Below are positions 61,837 to 64,000 of a stretch of DNA of 64,000 nucleotides, one piece after another; position 1 is the stretch's first letter, and each line of letters starts with the position of its first letter. The translations under genes were made by a program, and so were the position numbers. The notes under the pieces were generated by a model that did no database searches, had not been told where the DNA came from, and saw only the letters and a program-made list of their open reading frames with translations. The DNA comes from Aliitabrizicola sp031408575 (GTDB taxonomy: Bacteria > Pseudomonadota > Alphaproteobacteria > Rhodobacterales > Rhodobacteraceae): the NCBI GenBank assembly GCA_031408575.1, contig JANNWS010000076.1, positions 1-64,000 of the forward strand. Reading direction: 5' to 3'.

Positions 61837-62445
61837 TCAGCCACCCATGATCGAGGTGACGTAGTTCTTCGTCTCGGCATAGGGTGGAATGCCGTCGTGT
61901 TTTTCAACCGCTTCCGGCCCCGCGTTATAGGCCGCAAGTGCAAGCGTCCAGTTGCCAAAGCGGTCATACATCCGGCGCAGATACCGCGCGCCGCCTTCCA
62001 GATTCTGTTCGGGATCGTTGATGTCCACAGCCAGCAGCGCCGCCGTGCCGGGCATAAGCTGCGCCAGCCCCGTCGCCCCCTTGGTGGAAACCGCAACATG
62101 GTTCCAGCCAGACTCTTGCTGCACCAGCCGCAGGAACAGATCTTCCGGCACGCCGTGCTTGCGTGCGGCGGCCTTGGCCACGTCCAGATACTCGCCGCTA
62201 TAGCGCCCGGCATAGCGCGGCACGTCGTCATCGTCCTTGTCCGCCTTGGGCTGCAAACGGACCGAACCTTCGTATTGCTTGGACAAGCGGCTGTCGAGCA
62301 GTCTTGTCTGCGATGAAAAAAGCGCCATGCGCCCCTTGGTCGACCCGCGCGGGACCGTCCCTTCGGCATGCGCCAGACCTGCCAGAAGCGGGCCGGTTCC
62401 CAGTGCTGCTGCCACAACACACACAACTGCAAACCGATGCCGCAT
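61837..62445 (-). CDS. Lytic transglycosylase, SLT domain
   Basis: 202 residues with a signal peptide ('AVVCVVAAALGTGPLLAG', cleavage likely after 'AHA'). The catalytic region has 'RLVQQESGWNHVAVSTKGATGLAQLMPGT' (Glu in 'QQESGW' is the general acid; shown in part), then 'YNAGPEAVEKHDGIPPY'. It cleaves peptidoglycan. ATG 62445 is chosen since upstream sequence is unlike a signal peptide. Convergent with the ABC operon end. Confidence 0.88.
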   Translation of the reverse strand: MRHRFAVVCVVAAALGTGPLLAGLAHAEGTVPRGSTKGRMALFSSQTRLLDSRLSKQYEGSVRLQPKADKDDDDVPRYAGRYSGEYLDVAKAAARKHGVPEDLFLRLVQQESGWNHVAVSTKGATGLAQLMPGTAALLAVDINDPEQNLEGGARYLRRMYDRFGNWTLALAAYNAGPEAVEKHDGIPPYAETKNYVTSIMGG

Positions 62446-62587
62446 CCAATTGCCCCACACTCGATTGTTGGTACTATAGCGCAATACACAAGTAGCGCCA
62501 GATGTCTGCCGGCGTCGCCACCGCCGTCGGCGGATCGGTCCCGATCATCGCCCCGCGCCCCCAACCCCCGAGTTGCGGCCCCCCCAA

Positions 62588-62632
62588 GGCGGCAGTATAG
62601 CTTTGTTAACCACGGTCGGCGAAGCTGCCGCC
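62588..62632 (+). repeat. Imperfect inverted repeat before ssb
   Basis: GGCGGCAG...AGCTT (62588-62605) pairs with AAGCTGCCGCC (62622-62632), with a three-base bulge. It lies 35 bases before the ssb start and may be a 5' leader structure. Confidence 0.35.
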
Positions 62633-62667
62633 ATTGGGTTCAAATACAAAGCACGAGGGAGTTGCTC

Positions 62668-63162
62668 ATGGCGGGATCGGTGAACAAGGTCATTCTGGTG
62701 GGCAATCTGGGAAAAGACCCCGAGGTGCGAACGTTTTCCAATGGGAACAAGGTCTGTTCCTTCAGCATCGCAACTTCGGAAAGCTGGCGCGACAAGGCAT
62801 CCGGCGAACGGAAAGAAAAGACCGAGTGGCACAATATCGCGATCTACAATGAGAACCTTGCCAAGATCGCAGAACAGTATCTGAAAAAAGGTTCCAAGGT
62901 CTATGTCGAGGGCCAGCTTGAAACCCGAAAGTGGCAGGATCAATCGGGGGCCGACCGATACACCACAGAAATCGTCCTGAGCCGGTTCCGGGGCGAGTTG
63001 ACCCTGCTGGATGGCCGCAGTGGCGGCGAAGACCGCGGCAGCCAAAGCGATAGCCGCGGTGGCTACGCCGAAGACCGGGGCGGGCCGTCCGCCAGCGCCG
63101 GCGCACAACGCAGCACGAGCGGCGGTGGGCGCGCCGATCTGGACGACGAGATTCCCTTCTGA
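62668..63162 (+). CDS. ssb: Single-stranded DNA-binding protein
   Basis: 164 residues. The OB-fold segment 'SVNKVILVGNLGKDPEVR' and 'WHNIAIYNENLAKIAEQYLKKG' are canonical. A glycine/serine-rich linker leads to the acidic tip 'DDEIPF', which binds partner proteins. ATG 62668 follows a GAGGGAG ribosome site. Confidence 0.96.
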   Translation: MAGSVNKVILVGNLGKDPEVRTFSNGNKVCSFSIATSESWRDKASGERKEKTEWHNIAIYNENLAKIAEQYLKKGSKVYVEGQLETRKWQDQSGADRYTTEIVLSRFRGELTLLDGRSGGEDRGSQSDSRGGYAEDRGGPSASAGAQRSTSGGGRADLDDEIPF

Positions 63163-63178
63163 GCACGGTGCTGCAATC

Positions 63179-63276
63179 GGGCGGGCGGCTCTTCGGGCCT
63201 TCCCGCCCTCATCGCGGCAGCACGATCAGAGAAGACGGCGCGAGAGCGCCGGAGGAGCGGCCCCGCCAAGGGCCGC
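63179..63276. terminator. Hairpin series between ssb and tspO
   Basis: GGGCGGG/CCCGCCC (63179-63185, 63202-63208), GGCGC-GAGA-GCGCC (63237-63250) and GCGGCCC-N6-GGGCCGC (63257-63276) lie between the convergent gene ends. Probably a bidirectional end signal. No T-runs. Confidence 0.5.
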
Positions 63277-63297
63277 GCAAAGCCCGGCCTCGCAGCC

Positions 63298-63756
63298 TCA
63301 CGCGACCCCCGGATTGCGCCGCATGACCGAAAAGTTCAATGCCGAGGCGATGCTGACCCAGATCAGATAGGGCAGCATCAACAGCCCCGCCAGCCAATCC
63401 AGCCGGGCAAAACTGATCATCGTGATTGCCACCAGCACCCACAGCAACCCGACCACCAGCATCGCATGCCGGATGCGCTTCAACCCGAAGAACACCGGCG
63501 ACCACAGTGCATTCACGGTGATCTGCAACGCCCAGAACCCCATCGCCTGTGCCGCGCCCTCCATCGGGGCCACCCGCATCGCCGCATAGGACATGCACAG
63601 GTAAAGCGTGGTCCATGTGGCGGGAAACACCCAGTCTGGCGGCGTCCAACGCGGCTTGTTCAGATCGCGGTACCACTGATCGGGCATGAAGAGCGATCCC
63701 GTCGCCGCCGCCCCGCCACAGGCCGCGAGATAGGTGAAGAACAGCGCGAAATCCAT
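63298..63756 (-). CDS. tspO: TspO/MBR family protein
   Basis: 152-residue integral membrane protein with about five helices and many Trp/Tyr: 'WYRDLNKPRWTPPDWVFP', 'ATWTTLYLCMSYAA' and 'NALWSPVFFGLKR'. These match the translocator-protein family. In Rhodobacter it affects tetrapyrrole and photosynthesis gene control. No photosynthesis gene is in the window. Confidence 0.92.
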   Translation of the reverse strand: MDFALFFTYLAACGGAAATGSLFMPDQWYRDLNKPRWTPPDWVFPATWTTLYLCMSYAAMRVAPMEGAAQAMGFWALQITVNALWSPVFFGLKRIRHAMLVVGLLWVLVAITMISFARLDWLAGLLMLPYLIWVSIASALNFSVMRRNPGVA

Positions 63757-63789
63757 GACCCGGCTCCAATATGCTGACGGGGGTGTAGC

Positions 63790-64000
63790 TTAACGCGCGC
63801 CCCGCGACAATAACGCGGCCATCCCCGGTCCGCCACCGATCTGGCGCATCCGGCGATCCTGCGCCTCAAGCTGCGCCAGAACGCCCAGCAGCGACTCGGC
63901 CCGGCCCGGCGCCGCAGGCGCATGGGCGGCGGCGTCTACAAGAAAGGCTACCTCGGGCGCCGGGGCCGCATGCAGCCGTGCCGCGCGCGGCAGCGCCAGT
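63790..64000 (-). CDS. Partial gene of unknown function
   Basis: C-terminal 69 residues of a protein whose start lies beyond the window. It is alanine- and arginine-rich ('AAPAPEVAFLVDAAAHAPA', 'ESLLGVLAQLEAQDRRMRQ') and ends 'LLSRGAR'. No motif identifies it. It lies 33 bases upstream of tspO on the same strand, so the two may be co-transcribed. Confidence 0.5.
   Translation of the reverse strand, partial: LALPRAARLHAAPAPEVAFLVDAAAHAPAAPGRAESLLGVLAQLEAQDRRMRQIGGGPGMAALLSRGAR

Noticed and set aside
1..64000. Insertion sequences, prophage, integrases, toxin-antitoxin pairs, restriction or CRISPR systems
   Set aside because: None of their hallmark motifs were seen in any gene of the window.

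Overview
The window is about 64 kb of GC-rich DNA from an alphaproteobacterium, almost certainly a member of the Rhodobacteraceae/Roseobacter group. The evidence is a CtrA response regulator next to a SciP-type (DUF1153) protein, two RTX proteins ending in a Hint domain, a Usg protein, an NAD-dependent ligase and RecG pair, LpxI instead of LpxH, and the composition and codon style. No rRNA gene is present, so the genus cannot be given.

Layout. (1) 1-8.1 kb: a branched-chain-amino-acid-type ABC operon (substrate-binding protein, LivG, LivF, LivH, LivM) with two small, related, cysteine-containing exported proteins inserted among the transporter genes, followed by a dimethylglycine/sarcosine dehydrogenase-like FAD-GcvT fusion enzyme. 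A MobA-like nucleotidyltransferase comes next. (2) 8.8-14.0 kb: two leftward genes for RTX calcium-binding proteins with C-terminal Hint autoprocessing domains. (3) 14.0-22.1 kb: a 1.2 kb non-coding stretch and a partly decayed surface-polysaccharide locus (broken glycosyltransferases, a GT2, an RgpF-like protein, ManC, phosphomannomutase), bounded by tRNA-Leu(CAA). (4) 22.2-26.6 kb: a zinc peptidase, DsbB, and an Lrp regulator divergent from arginase plus ornithine cyclodeaminase (arginine to proline), then Usg. (5) 26.8-34.2 kb: gyrA, an unknown gene, an outer-membrane barrel candidate, trmFO, gluQ, hisI, a NifU-like scaffold and a 40-residue membrane protein. (6) 34.3-40.9 kb: recG-ligA, ctrA-sciP and mnmA. 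(7) 41.2-53.3 kb: a long leftward envelope cluster (pyrH, frr, uppS, cdsA, dxr, rseP, a 48-residue membrane protein, bamA, skp, fabZ, lpxA, lpxI, lpxB). (8) 53.5-64 kb: miaA, an AraC regulator and a peptide-type ABC operon with a fused double ATPase, then a lytic transglycosylase, ssb, tspO and a partial unknown gene.

How the genes work together. The envelope cluster joins the isoprenoid route (Dxr, UppS), phospholipid precursor synthesis (CdsA), lipid A synthesis (FabZ, LpxA, LpxI, LpxB) and outer-membrane protein assembly (BamA, Skp, RseP). A hairpin terminator with a promoter-like sequence just before bamA suggests it is split into two transcripts. The Liv operon and its linked dehydrogenase suggest uptake and oxidation of an N-methylated amino compound. 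The mannose genes would supply GDP-mannose for surface glycans.

The least-explained features are the pair of four-cysteine exported proteins inside the Liv operon, two tiny membrane proteins at 34072-34194 and 47592-47738, the shared upstream element of the tandem RTX genes, and a run of three hairpins inside the peptide transporter operon. I did not find a clearly new multi-gene system; these are the best candidates.
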